Shown: in pieces, positions 19,612 through 30,223 of the stretch
How the letters are laid out: each line of letters starts with the position of its first letter
How positions within the stretch are numbered: the first letter of the stretch is position 1
Assembly (NCBI GenBank): GCA_934045075.1
Contig: OW203737.1
Location: 3,051,965-3,115,964, forward strand
Direction of reading: 5' to 3'
Length of the DNA: 64,000 nucleotides
Origin: Yponomeuta sedellus
Taxonomy: Eukaryota; Arthropoda; Insecta; Lepidoptera; Yponomeutidae
Translations under genes and position numbers: made by a program
The notes under the pieces: generated by a model
The model's input: the letters and a program-made list of their open reading frames with translations, nothing else
Told to the model about the DNA's origin: nothing
Databases searched by the model: none

Positions 19612-20441
19612 AGGTAGGTGGGAAAATAGTCAACTCAAGTGACGAAACGCAAAATTATTCGAAAATTTCTTCACAAACATCCCACTAAATATAACGGTGG
19701 GTCTAAATTCTTCGTCTCAGTCAGCAGAATCACTAATGTTAGAAAATATAAAACCATGCGTAACAGACTTTCAATTCTCCCACGTTAGCTTCCAAACTAT
19801 AACATTTAACCAAATAAATATAAAGAAAACTGAAGACTTGTGGGGTCTGTCGGTCAAACTGATATCCACGGTAATACATATTATTGCACCACACCTTGCT
19901 ACAATTTTTAATAAATGTGTTGATCATAGGACTTTCCCAGATCTCTTAAAATTTAGTAAAATAGTTCCTCTATTTAAGGCAGGTGGTTATGAGGATCCAA
20001 ACAATTTTAGGCCCGTAGCAATACTATCGGTATTAAGTAAAGTGTTTGAGAAACTCTACTGTTAACACACTTTAGTTTAAATAAATTCTTCCATAAAAAA
20101 CAATTCGCAGGAGTTGCATTAATGAATCACATCTTTGACGCGTGGGAGGAGGCGCAGGATGCTATCGGGGTTTTCTGTGACCTTTCTAAAGCTTTTGATT
20201 GTGTAGACCATAAAACGCTTCTTTGTAAATTGAACAGATACGGTCTCAGTAATGAATTTCTAGGTCTTCTTCGATCATATTTAGCAAACAGAGTTCAGAA
20301 AGTTGACATAAATAGAGTTAAATCTTCTGGATCTGATGTTAAAATAGCAGTTCCTCAGAGTTCTATTTTGGAGCCTTTCCTCTTCTTAGTATATTTAAAT
20401 GATCTGCCCTACCTAGTTGAGAAATTGTCACAAATAGTATT
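19612..20441 (+). pseudogene. Jockey/CR1-type LINE: reverse transcriptase part 1
   Basis: The plus strand encodes the linker and first RT motifs: FENFFTNIPLNITVG, TEDLWGLSV, NNFRPVAILSVLSKVFEK, KKQFAGVALMNH, DLSKAFDCVDHKTLLCKLNR (motif A) and SSILEPFLFLVYLNDLP. Frameshifts occur near 19665 and 20062. The usual VPQGSILGP appears as VPQSSILEP, so motif B is damaged. A T-family insertion breaks the frame just before the FADD motif. The element is dead but retains recognisable RT order. Confidence 0.85.
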
Positions 20442-20720
20442 CAAAAACCTATTTAGAGGCTAAAAATTAATTGTAAGTGATGCAATTTGCTTAAGCCAGA
20501 TGTCGCTGCCTGTACGTAATACAGAGAATAGTGTAAAGAGGTTTGAAATTTCACTGATGCTGGTAAGTCGCCCATTGGCTCTATTGGAAGAGCGCTGGCA
20601 CGGATAGCCAGAGGTTGCGGGTTCGAATCTCGGCATGGGTGAAAATTTAAGCCTCTAAATAGGTTTTTAAATTTGTCCTTAGCACGGGTTAGTGCATTAA
20701 AAATAAAACTAGTAAGTATA
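20442..20720 (+). mobile_element. T-family element inserted in LINE, 12-bp TSD
   Basis: 279 bp, starting CAAAAACCTATTTAGAGGCT, with tRNA-like module at about 20567-20640, and ending in TTAGTGCATTAAAAATAAAA. ACAAATAGTATT occurs exactly at 20430-20441 and 20721-20732. The interrupted LINE codons (SQIV / LFADD) resume correctly after it. This fixes both ends of an inserted unit for the family. Confidence 0.9.
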
Positions 20721-20818
20721 ACAAATAGTATTGTTTGCAGACGATACTTCTCTAATTTTTAAAATCAAGAGAGGTCAATCTAATCTAGACGATGTAAACA
20801 ACGCCCTTTCTAAAGTAC
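20721..20818 (+). pseudogene. same LINE: FADD motif segment
   Basis: Reads IVLFADDTSLIFKIKRGQSN then LDDVNNALSKV: RT motif C with the catalytic ADD intact. It continues the plus-strand LINE after the T insertion and is broken again at about 20818. Confidence 0.85.
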
Positions 20819-21177
20819 GTAATACAGTTTACGTAATACAGTGAATATTGTAAAGAGGTTCGAAATTTCGTAATCATGTGAGTACAGTGATATCGTTCCG
20901 ATGTTAAACCTAACTGCAAAGTAGGTAGTCGGGGCTGTAAGTAATGCAATTTGCTTAAGTCAGATGTCGCTGCCTGTACGTAATACAGTGAATATTGTAA
21001 AGAGGTTCGAAATTTCACTGATGCCGTGAGTCGCCCATTGGCTCAATTGGTAGAGCGCTGGTACGGATAGCCAGAGGTTGCGGGTTCGAATCCCGGCATG
21101 GGTGAAATTTTTAGCCTCTAAATAGGTTTTTAAATTTGTTCCTTAGCACGGGTTAGTGCATTAAAAATAAAAATAGT
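20819..21177 (+). repeat. T-family element, full unit plus partial
   Basis: GTACGTAATACAGTTTACGT-type body, then a full unit with AATCATGTGAGTACAGTGAT, tRNA-like module at about 21029-21101, the CCTCTAAATAGGTTTTT motif, and the GGGTTAGTGCATT tail. Confidence 0.85.
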
Positions 21178-22364
21178 GTTTGTTATCTTCTCGAATATTT
21201 TACTCAAAACGGGTAGAACTGAGACTGGTCTGAAATTTGTGGGATCTTGCTTATCACCACTTTTAAATAAAGGGACGAGCCTACTATATTTCATTAGATC
21301 AGGGAATATACCCTCATCTAAACATTTGTTAAAAATCTTGGCTAAATGGGGTGCTAGGGTATTGATTACTGAGCTACCTACTGTTACTGACATACCCCAT
21401 AAGTCCTCAGTTTTTTTAAGCTTTAGCTTTTTAAACGATTTAATCACGGTATGGGCTTTAATATAGTCGAACGAAAAATCGTGATGGCATGGGGGGACAT
21501 TGTCTTTCAAAATACTTTCTGCAAGAGCTGGAGAAGAGTCTAAAGGAGCTGTCGTTACAATTGGAACATTTGTAAAGAACTGTTCAAAAGCCGTAGCAAT
21601 GTCTTCATTTGAGGTTATTAATTTATCATCTATTTTAAGTGAAAGTTCGCGATCTCCTGATTTGGATTTACCGGTTTCCTTATTTATAATAGCCCAAATT
21701 GTTCTGGATTTAATAGACGATTGAAGGATTTTTGATTTTATATGCTCACATTTTGCTTTGTGGCAGACGGCCTTAAATAATTTTGAATATAGTTTAACAT
21801 ACTGTATAAAACTGGGGTCGGAATGTGTATGTTTTTTTCTCATATAGCGCATATAGTGTGTCCTTGCTTTTTCGGATGCTGGCAGTAGCCCATTCACTAA
21901 ATGCTACTTTATTTCTTTTTGATGATAACTTTTTTAATTTAAAAACTTTTTCAAAACTACCTGAAACAACTTTGAATAAATCTCCATAATGAGCATTTGC
22001 ATTAAGGGTCTTATTATTTTGTGTAGGTAAGCTACTTTGTATGTAATTTCTAAACAATTCCATCTTTTTTGCTGTAATGGGCCGATAAATTATATCTTGC
22101 TCCTTTTTTTTAAGATCTGCTTCAAAGTGGACAATTTGACCATTGTGGTCTGACTTTAAGCAAGTTACTGTAGAACAATGCGAGAATTCACAGTCGCAGA
22201 ATACATTGTCAAGACGGTGGCTGTGTTTTCGGTAATCCTAGAAGGCTCTAAGAAAATATTAACTAAATTAAAAGACTTGAAAATAAGTTTTAATTTGTTA
22301 TTTAAAACGGAGTCTACCAGCAAGTCTATATTAAAATTTCTACATACTATAACTTTCCCTCGTT
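21178..22364 (-). pseudogene. second Jockey/CR1-type LINE fragment, inverted
   Basis: The minus strand encodes the endonuclease end and RT start of the same family: CRNFNID (degenerate CGDFNID), PSRIT, LDNVFCDCEFSHC and SDHNGQIVHFEAD (the SDH motif of the AP-endonuclease), with a frameshift near 22215. The linker follows, then TEDLWGMSV and NFRPVSVLPVLSKIFEKI, where the frame stops abruptly at the T-element tail. It is truncated at both ends and lies between two parts of the plus-strand LINE. It was inserted or rearranged later. Confidence 0.85.
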
Positions 22365-23100
22365 TACTGTAAACAATCTCATGTTGAATGCGAAAAAGAC
22401 AAAATGTATAAAGTTTTCATTGCCCAATGTAAAAAAGTGGACACAAGTTTAATTATAGCTGGTGACAGACAGACTTAGTAGAGTCCACGGTGTTTTTACG
22501 TATTACAATAGACTCGAAACTGCAATGGGGTCCACACATAAAAAATGTAGCGGGTAGGTTAAGTTCAGCCGCATTTGCAGTTAGAAAAATTAGGCAACCA
22601 ACAGATGTGTCAACTGCGAGGCTTGTATATTTCAGTTATTTTCACAGTATTATGTCATATGGTTTGTTACTATGGGGGCGTGCGGCAGATATAGAAACAG
22701 TTTTTAATCTACAAAAAAGGGCTGTTAGAGCTATTTACATTTCACCTACCAGACAACCGCTAAGGGATATTTACAAGGAGATCGGAATTCTAACGCGGCT
22801 TGCCAATACATATTCGATGACATAATGTACGTACGAAAAAACTTAACAATATTTAAATTAAATAGGGACATCCATAACGTAAACACTAGAAACAGAAACA
22901 AAGTTGCTTTATCTAAATTCAGATTAGCCAAGGTAAATGCATCTTTTGTAGGACTAAGTGTACGTTTTTACAATAAAATTCCAGAACATATTCTATCCCT
23001 GCCTGAAAGCAAATTTAAAAATTTCATTAAAAAGTCGCTGTGTAAAAAGGCTTATTATAGAATAGATGACTTTATAAATGATGTAAGCCCTTGGCAGTAG
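22365..23100 (+). pseudogene. plus-strand LINE: RT thumb and C-terminus
   Basis: Resumes FTVNNLMLNAKKTKCIKF, then IDSKLQWGPHIKNV, ARLVYFSYFHSIMSYGLLLW, LQKRAVRAIY, and the C-terminal NTRNRNKVALSK...KAYYRIDDFINDVSPW ending at the TAG at 23098. One stop pair lies near 22472 and a frameshift near 22815. The first codons fit directly onto the segment ending at 20818, showing that everything between is inserted. Confidence 0.85.
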
Positions 23101-23369
23101 ATCAATTCCACAATGAGTAAATCATAGTTATTAAATAAATATTTTGTATATAGCAACCGAATCACTGCAACCCTCAGTGTTAGTTATGTCATATTTTAAG
23201 TTTGTACAGATGACGTGATTGCATATTAGTAAATATATCATACGTTCTATAACTGACAAAACTTAATCTGCAGGTTTGCTAAAGGTTCGAATTCTCGACC
23301 ATTCGAATGGTGGCGTGGTGGCCGTGTCATCTATCTCCCTCCAAAATGCTTGACACTGATGATGGCTGA

Positions 23370-23700
23370 CCTCTGCGTTATGCTCGTGAACGAGTGCTGT
23401 TCGTGTGTCTGGCCGCTGCACTTGTCATGTTTTCACAGCCTATGTAAAAAAAAATAATGCCTTAGCATTTAAAGTTATTAATGGCAATCATGGAATCTTA
23501 TGCGTATAGGTGGTATCTAATATATTAGATTTAAGAGGACTTGAGAAAAGATGGTCAGAGTGGCGATTTTTTTTCCCGCTGCCTTTCTCTCCACTACATT
23601 ACGGCCCGAAGGCGGCAGCTTTCACTTTCATGTTACATTGTACTTTGACATTCAGCAAACTGAATGTAAATTCTTTACGTTGAAGTAAATTGAATTGAAT
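23370..23700 (+). repeat. LINE 3' end (GCTGCCTTCGGG type)
   Basis: CTCTGCGTTATGCTCGTGAA, TGGCAATCATGGAATCTTAT, CATTACGGCCCGAAGGCGGC, and the end TTCTTTACGTTGAAGTAAAT. It is parallel to the 15640 copy. Confidence 0.75.
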
Positions 23701-23825
23701 TCACCATAGCTTAAAAAATGGGAAGGAATTTGGCTTTCCGCACCTCCACCGGTAAGGCATTCCATATTCGGACTGCGTGCACCGTGAAGGAACAGCTATA
23801 GAAAGTGGTGTGATCGGAAGGGATT

Positions 23826-23863
23826 TTTCCCGTGCCCCAGCAGTGAGGACATACAAGGGTTGA
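23826..23863 (+). repeat. 5S-derived SINE, terminal scrap
   Basis: Only CCCGTGCCCCAGCAGTGAGG then ACATACAAGGGTTGATATC remains. Confidence 0.65.
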
Positions 23864-23929
23864 TATCGATATTTAAAAGTTATTTACCATATAACAATGT
23901 AATTAAACGACGTCGATTGTGCGCGCTAC

Positions 23930-24240
23930 CCCGCTATCACCAATTCATCATAAGGTGAGTAGAGCTGTCTACTTCACATTCAAGAGCACGTGGGTTCAAA
24001 GAACGGAAGGTTTTTTGAAAAAGTCACGTACCTTGTGAAAGAACATAGCAATACTACTCGTTCATCCTGAAAGGAAACATCACGAGGGAACATGATAAAC
24101 TGAGGCCTTCACATACTTTAGCGTTTGAAATCGCTAATCCGCGGTATCTTTGCGGGTCCTTTAGTGATTAAGCCTATTCTTTCTCTCCGAAAAAAGTCCT
24201 TTGACCCGCGGTTGGACGTATACACCATGACCTTATCGTA
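23930..24240 (+). repeat. degenerate tRNA-headed SINE / F-family mix
   Basis: A worn head (GCACGTGGGTTCAAAGAACG) is followed by AGGAAACATCACGAGGGAAC and a TTCTTTCTCTCCGAAAAAAG end. Similar in order to 17083-17455 and 33031-33200 but too diverged to place firmly. Confidence 0.4.
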
Positions 24241-24299
24241 GTTTGAAGGCAAAAGCAAATGAATTCCTAAGCAATAGCTATCTAATACGCTAATTTGTT

Positions 24300-24561
24300 T
24301 TAAAAACCTATTTAGAGGCTAAAAATTCCACCCACGCCGGGACTCGAACCCGCGACCTCTGGCTAACCGTGCCAGCGCTCTCCCAACTGAGCTAATGGGC
24401 GACTACCGGCATCCGTGAAATTTCGAACCTCTTTACAATACTCTCTGTATTACGTACAGGCAGCGTAATCTGGCTGAAGTAATTTGCATCACTTGCAGCC
24501 CCGAGTACCTACTTTACAGCAGGTTTTTACATCGAAATGATAACGCTGTACCCAAATAATT
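24300..24561 (-). repeat. T-family element, full unit
   Basis: Minus-strand unit with module variant CTGGC...ACGGTTA loop (24329-24401 region), ATCTGGCTGAAGTAATTTGC body, and the GCTGTACCC end. Confidence 0.8.
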
Positions 24562-24743
24562 AGGGTTTTAAAATGGCTTTTTCCAAAAATATCTCCACCC
24601 AAACTCGAATCTGTCAAAAATATAAGTAGCCAGCGGGTCCGCAGGTCGTTGTGCTAATAGATGGAAAGGCAGTACTACTAATTAGATATTAAAAGATGGA
24701 TATTAAATACATGGCAGTCTATTTAATATCCTTCTTTTAAAAC

Positions 24744-24873
24744 TTCTGACGGTAAGACCAGCTACTAGTATTGCAAGCCTCCACTAATCGGGACTTGGCC
24801 CCCGTGGTGGAGTATGGCCTATACCTTCCTCAGGGAAGAGATCCATGCTCCTCGGTGGGGACATAATGGGTTG
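24744..24873 (+). repeat. 5S-derived SINE, 3' end
   Basis: CTGACGGTAAGACCAGCTAC, GGGACTTGGCCCCCGTGGTG, and the end GGGGACATAATGGGTTGATG. Confidence 0.75.
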
Positions 24874-25215
24874 ATGATGATGTCCACTAATTAATCGCAT
24901 TTTTTTTCAGAAAACATAATTTTTCACTTGTAATAAGTTTTATCAAGAATATTTTTAAAATTCTTAATTTATTTGTTTTACTATTCAGCAAGGCGATTTC
25001 ACCGGTTTTCTCGGTACTGTACCGACCGACAGCGATCTGGCTCAAATATTTTATTTAAATTAGTTTTAGTTTCATTTTTATATTTTCAATTAAGTATTTT
25101 TTTAAACATTTTTTTGATGATAAGTAGGATTGTAAATTAACAGCTACGTATATCATTAGAATGTAATTTGTAAAAAAAAAGGCCAAAAAATACAAAAAAC
25201 TTTGAGGATAATAAT
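24874..25215. other. AT-rich, nothing recognised
   Basis: Long T- and A-runs. No ORF or family match. Confidence 0.4.
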
Positions 25216-25430
25216 TATATTCTTTTTAATGCACTAACCCGTGCTAAGGACAATTTAAAAAAAACCTTTGTACGTAATACAGAGAATATTGTAATAAAGA
25301 GGTTCGAAATTTCACTGATGCTGGTGAGTCGCGCATTAGCTCAGTTGGAAAGAGCGCTGCCACGGATAGCCAGAGGTCGCGGATTTGAATCCCGGCATAG
25401 GTGGAATTTTTAGCCTCTAAATAGGATTTT
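25216..25430 (+). repeat. T-family element with inverted termini
   Basis: Starts with the tail in reverse (ATATTCTTTTTAATGCACTA...GTGCTAAGGACAATTT), then GTACGTAATACAGAGAATAT, the module at about 25330-25402, and AGCCTCTAAATAGGATTTT. The two ends are mirror images, as in a TIR element. Confidence 0.8.
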
Positions 25431-25924
25431 AGGATAATAATTAGTAATAATTACATGATTGCGACTTTTAAATCACCCGTACTTGTTCACACACAATTAT
25501 TATTATTATAAATTCATGTCTTTATCAGGCAGACTTCGCCACTTACCACGATCCTGGCAAACCTACTTAGCTGCATCCACATTCACTAGTATCCACTCAA
25601 AGAGAATTTATTTCTATATTTAACATCCAAAATGAGATCAAACGGGTATCCCCGAGCCTGTACGTAGGCATTTTTATCACAAATATATACAAGAATTTGA
25701 ACGCTTTGATTTTCCATAAGTATCAAACGTATTCTTTGAGACCAGTGTAGCAAAAAAAACGTTAGGCCTTATCTTGGAGTGAAATAATTTGCTTAGATTT
25801 CTGCTCCAATTCTTAGAATAATTCGTTACATTGTGTAGGTATGACAATCCCCAGATACATCTGAAGATGGAGTTTCTATTTCTTAGCGTATTCGAGGTTT
25901 TAGTTGACAGATTTTTTTTCTTTT
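25431..25924. other. non-coding, nothing recognised
   Basis: No ORF or repeat match. Some T-rich runs at the right end. Confidence 0.35.
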
Positions 25925-26050
25925 ATTCCTCCCAGTGGTAAGCAATGGCCTTCTCTCAGAGAGAGAGTATGGTCTTAATTACCACGCGTGGCCATCATAG
26001 GTTGGAAATTTCAAGCGCCGAGTTACGCGAATACCTCAGACTCTCATGTA
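25925..26050 (+). repeat. F-family fragment
   Basis: GTAAGCAATGGCCTTCTCTC, AGAGAGAGTATGGTCTTAAT and TACCACGCGTGGCC. The short frame beginning MAFSQRESMV is this repeat, not a gene. Confidence 0.5.
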
Positions 26051-26195
26051 ACTTCATAAATGTGCGTACCATAGAAAACAAAGTTATTACGTATAAACGT
26101 TACGTTACGAACATAAGTCAAAATATTTGTGGGCGCTGACGTCATTTCATAAAATTACAATTCAAGGTTTTACTGTGACAATTTTATATTGAGAT

Positions 26196-26535
26196 CATCA
26201 ACCTATTATGTATCCCCCACTGGGAAAGGGTCCCTAGGGAAGGTATAGGCCACTCTCAACCACTGAGCCAAGTCCGGATTGATGAAGGCTTGCAAGACTA
26301 GTGGCTGTTCTTAATCTCAGAAGTTGTCAAGCCACCCTAAGGCCTCTTGGCTTAACAACTGCCATCTATCGACGGGAGCCGGCACCAACTGCTTATCCTG
26401 CCTTGCAAAGCACGGAACCACTCGGAAAAATGCCACTAGCGTTAGTCAAAGACGATCACCTATCTTGCACCGAACGCGCACCATGTTGTTTAACTTCTGT
26501 GATCATTTAAGAGCACTCAGGCAGCCGGGGCTGCG
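26196..26535 (-). repeat. 5S-derived SINE, old subfamily
   Basis: A diverged full-length minus copy: TCAACCTATTATGTATCCCC, CTTGGCTTAACAACTGCCAT, CCTTGCAAAGCACGGAACCA, and the head remnant ACGATCACCTATCTTGCACC. The same variant form recurs at 34404 and 41198, suggesting a subfamily. Confidence 0.7.
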
Positions 26536-26579
26536 AGCGATTCGCGAATCTTAATCTAATCGCGAAGTAGATAAAGATC

Positions 26580-26705
26580 TCATAGTTAGAATATTTTCGG
26601 GGCTTAATCGCGTAGTAATTTATTGCTATTTTACCTCGACATTTCGACAACGTTACTGATTCTAACTATGTGTACAAGTCGCGAAAGTTTAAAATATGTT
26701 AGATA
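26580..26705. repeat. degenerate MITE M1 relic
   Basis: TTAATCGCGTAGTAATTTAT, CCTCGACATTTCGACAACGT, then AAGTCGCGAAAGTTTAAAAT. This parallels the M1 core, but the termini are worn. Confidence 0.4.
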
Positions 26706-27496
26706 AAGATCTCGCTTAAAATAGCGAAACAAAATTTTGGTTGTTCAACTTTTGTAAGCTATGAAATACCAGGCTCCCTTTGACAGGTATTTATACTTAT
26801 AAGAGAATCTCAGCAATAGTGTATTTTGAAAATAGTAGTGGTGGATTTAATAAATATTTTTGAATTTTTGCATTTGGATTAAAAGCATAATCCAAAAGAA
26901 TACAGAAAGCATAAAAATAATATTTAATAATTCAATATAATTCAATTTATTTCGACGTCAAGATATACGGAAAGTAATTTTATCTGTATAGGAGGAATTA
27001 TGTAAAAGGTTTCCCATTTGAGAATGCCTAAACGATGTCAAATTCACGAGTAACATTTTCAACCCATTTAAAGACGAGATCTCCTCTAAATTAAACCTAC
27101 GGTAGGCCCCATTTACACTCCGTCCTAGCCAGCTCTCAAAACCGTAGAAGCAGTTTAAACGAACCAACACTGGTTACATGGCTTTTCTCATAGAGATGGA
27201 CTAAATTAGTAATCGCTGATATAAGTGAACGCCTTAGGCACTCAGATATTTTACAGTGTTTCTCTTCAGGGCAAGAGGTATATTTTTTTAAAAAAAAAGA
27301 TGAAAAGTATTTATTGCCATAAAAAGGTACAATTTTACTTATAATCTGACCCCCACACTAGGCAAGGCCTGTCACGTGGGGGATGAGAAGTGTTTATCCG
27401 ATTACCTAAAAATACGACGGTACAGTGTAACTTTATTGAAAATATTATTTTCTGTAAGTACAAAATAAGCATAAAATATAAGCATATTGCTACTAC
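26706..27496. other. non-coding, nothing recognised
   Basis: No convincing ORF. Short minus-strand frames at 26958 and 27335 have no recognisable features. Confidence 0.35.
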
Positions 27497-28045
27497 AAAT
27501 TCAACATTATCATCATCATCAGCCATTTGGCGCCCACTGCGGAACATGGGCTTCCTTCATGGTTTTCCAAGCTTCCAGGTCTTGTGCCGTCCATATCCAA
27601 CAACTCCCCGCCACCGTAACCAGATCCTATCATTTGGTAGAGGGCCTGCCCACGCCGCCGCGTCGTCCAGTCCATAGTCGACAGATCAGAACTTTTTCGC
27701 CCTGACGGCTATACATTTGTTGAGCGATGTGCCTCGCCTTCTGCGGCAACTCGAGTTCAGCTCAGCAATTCTTCGAGCTATATCAGTTACTCGGGTTCTT
27801 CTCAGGACTCCTTATTCTCAACTCGATCACGCAGTGAAACTCCTAACATAGCCTTCTCCATTGCGCGTTGGGCAATCTTGAACCTTTTTTGAGGCCCATA
27901 GTCAGCGACAGATTCATAAATCAAGTTATTTGAGACTTTTAGAGTCGGCTTATCATGACAGGAACCTTTGGCACTTGGATAACAGTTTACAAAACTGTCC
28001 AGCTGTTGGGTAGATGGGCGTAAGAGATAACGATTCAACAGGTTG
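27497..28045 (-). pseudogene. RTE-like LINE C-terminus with 3' UTR
   Basis: The minus strand reads FKIAQRAMEKAMLGVSLRDR (the conserved QRAMERAMLGVSLRDR block). After frameshifts it gives TRVTDIARRIAEL, DRIWLRWRGVVGYGRHKTW and AHVPQWAPNG, then a run rich in GATGAT. The 5' two-thirds of the ORF is missing, and the segment before the QRAM block is unrelated. Confidence 0.75.
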
Positions 28046-28313
28046 CCTTAAAACTGTTCAATTCCTGAAAATCCGTCGAATCTATTTTACATCAACTTTG
28101 GCTTATGGCATTTTTTCTGAGATTTATATTTTTCAAAATGTCAGGATTTAGGTAAGTATATATGTTTTTGAAATCTCAGCCTTAAATAAATCATTGTTTT
28201 AAAGAAAATGCCAATTATATTTGCAACGTCAAGTTTCAAATACTATTAACAAACAATACCATTACACAGTAAACAACCAGTTATAGTTACGATAACCTAA
28301 AATTTATCTAATA

Positions 28314-28915
28314 TTATATTCTTTTTAATGCACTAACCCGTGCTAGGGACAATTTTAAAAACCTATTTATAGGCTAAAAATTCCACCCATGCCGGAATTC
28401 GAACCCAAGACTTCTGGCTATCCGTGCCAGCGCCCTTTCCAACTGAGTGCTTAGTGCGAGTTTGACAGATCCAATCGAATAACTTTACTACCGCGTTAGT
28501 CGAGCATTGAGTAGTGAGTATGAGTAAGTTAACCGTTTGAACTGGCAAAACGCTGTCACAGTACAACTCGCACTCGCGTTTATTCGTGTTTTGGCTGGTA
28601 AACGTGTTCACTTCTCAACGTCAACCATTACAACTCGCACTCAGCTATTTTAATTTCCATACTTGTCGCTAGGTGGCGCTTCCTCGATGCCATAGAAATA
28701 TGAGTTTACGTTAACGCGATCGAGTAGTTAAAAAACTCGCACTAAGCACTCTGAGCTAATGAGCGACTCACCGGCATCAGTGAAATTTCGAACCTCTTTA
28801 CCATGTTCTCTGTATTACGTACTGGCTGAAGTAATTTGCATCACTTGCAGCCCCGAGTACCTACTTTGCAGTTAGGTTTTTACAACGGAATGATATCGCT
28901 GTACCCATATGATTA
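28314..28915 (-). repeat. T-family element split by a MITE
   Basis: The tail, AAAAACCTATTTATAGGC motif and first part of the module are at 28314-28445. The module resumes with CTGAGCTAATGAGCGACTCA at 28751 and the body runs to GCTGTACCCATATGATTA. Removing 28446-28750 and one CTG restores the contiguous module. Confidence 0.85.
28446..28750. mobile_element. MITE M5 with CTG target duplication
   Basis: 305 bp bounded by AGTGCTTAGTGCGAGTTT and its exact mirror AACTCGCACTAAGCACT at the right. CTG is duplicated at 28443-28445 and 28751-28753. Internal copies of ACAACTCGCACTC occur. A three-base duplication with perfect termini fits a cut-and-paste DNA transposon derivative; the superfamily is not determined. 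Confidence 0.85.
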
Positions 28916-28962
28916 ATGCATATATTTTATTTTATTTGTTGGGGTTACATTTTTGACGATAA

Positions 28963-29022
28963 AATGCGATTTGCGGCTTTGTCTGATGGTGATTATCATC
29001 AGACAAAGCCTCAAATCGCATT
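28963..29022. repeat. 26-bp palindrome, 8-base loop, 1 mismatch
   Basis: AATGCGATTTGCGGCTTTGT...CTGATG at 28963-28988 mirrors 28997-29022 around GTGATTAT. No element boundary is visible around it. Confidence 0.9.
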
Positions 29023-29193
29023 AAATATTAAACCAGTCATTTATAAACCATTATCATAAGTGTAAATGTGTGAGTGTGATTAAGATCATATTATGTTTCT
29101 GAACATAACTAAAAAAGCAGATTGGTACTTCCCAGCAGTACTTCTTTTGCAGTGGGCATGAAGTCAACGCGATATGAAGGCCCTCGGAGTGCA

Positions 29194-29736
29194 GGAGCTC
29201 TATTTTTGAATCACTCGTATGAAATTGTATCGTCGAATGCGACATAAGTCACACTCGTCTTCTAAGTCGCATGATCTCGTTTTTCCATATTTTTGAATCG
29301 TTCGCCTGAAGTGTTGCCAGTACAATTTGAAGTATTGTTTTTTATCCGTTCTACGCAGAAATTACAAAAACCGGAAACTACCGTAACGGAAACGGAACGT
29401 AAAATATTTCGTTTTATTGGCTGTTTAGATGAAAAATCTTTGCCTTTAGTTGCAAAACAAACAAAACACTGTCATAGATCGTAAATAATAACACTTTGTT
29501 TTGTTTTTGTTCGAAAATGTCAAAACAAAAAATCAATTCGGCACAAAAGCACAAACTCCTCGATTTGAAATTAACACAAATTTTGACAATTAATCTATCG
29601 ATCGACATACGAGACGAGTGGTAAGGACCATTCGTTGCAGTCGAGTGATTCAAAAATACGAAATTTCGTATGTCGAACGAAAATCAGTAGAAATCGAGCG
29701 TTCGACGCGAGACGAGTGATTCAAAAATAGAGCTCC
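29194..29736. mobile_element. fold-back/TIR element M6, 543 bp
   Basis: Exact 25-base terminal inverted repeats: GGAGCTCTATTTTTGAATCA+CTCGT at 29194-29218 and its mirror at 29712-29736. A weaker mirror continues outside. The interior has ACGAGACGAGTG-like repeats of the terminus and no significant ORF. No target duplication could be fixed. Confidence 0.75.
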
Positions 29737-29897
29737 AGAGCGGCTTCAACATGTCGCGGACTCATAAAATATGGAATTTTATCTCATCATTCCGAAATGT
29801 AACAGCGACTTAATACCGTACTACTTAGACTTGGGACGTCATATCAAACGCGGTAGAGCTATGAAACGTAGACCGGACGCGGTTGTTATTTTTAGTT

Positions 29898-30195
29898 TTA
29901 GGTTTTATGAAACACAGAAGTAATAAGAGTGTAAAGATATTATGTAAAAAGCGCTACTATAATATTAAGGATTATTTAGATGACAATGATGGCAAGCATG
30001 TAAAATTCACGAGTTTTGTAGAATCAGTGTAAATTATGTTAATTGAGGAATTTGAAAAGACTAAGTTTGGAGTTTTTTTGTCCATTTTTTCTCCAAAATG
30101 ATCCAGATTTTTAAATGGACACCTAGTTTGACTTGTAACGTTCATTAAGCCGCAGTTACTGCGCTACTTTGAATAAAACCTTTTCATTTCATTTC
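29898..30195 (+). pseudogene. LINE C-terminus plus 3' UTR, (TTTCA) tail
   Basis: Reads KSVKILCKK-like residues, then RYYNIKDYLDDNDGKHVKFT and SFVESV stop. The 3' UTR is TTGGAGTTTTTTTGTCCATT, AATGGACACCTAGTTTGACT and TTAAGCCGCAGTTACTGCGC, ending AATAAAACCTTTTCATTTCA+TTTCATT. The C-terminal KAYY.. DYLDD pattern is the ending seen in Jockey/CR1-type ORFs. Confidence 0.75.
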
Positions 30196-30223
30196 ATTGT
30201 ATTGGTGGTGGTAAACGTTTAAA

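Noticed and set aside
22490..23100. Host gene with two adjacent frames of 111 and 91 codons
   Set aside because: They are the frameshifted C-terminus of the Jockey/CR1-type LINE.
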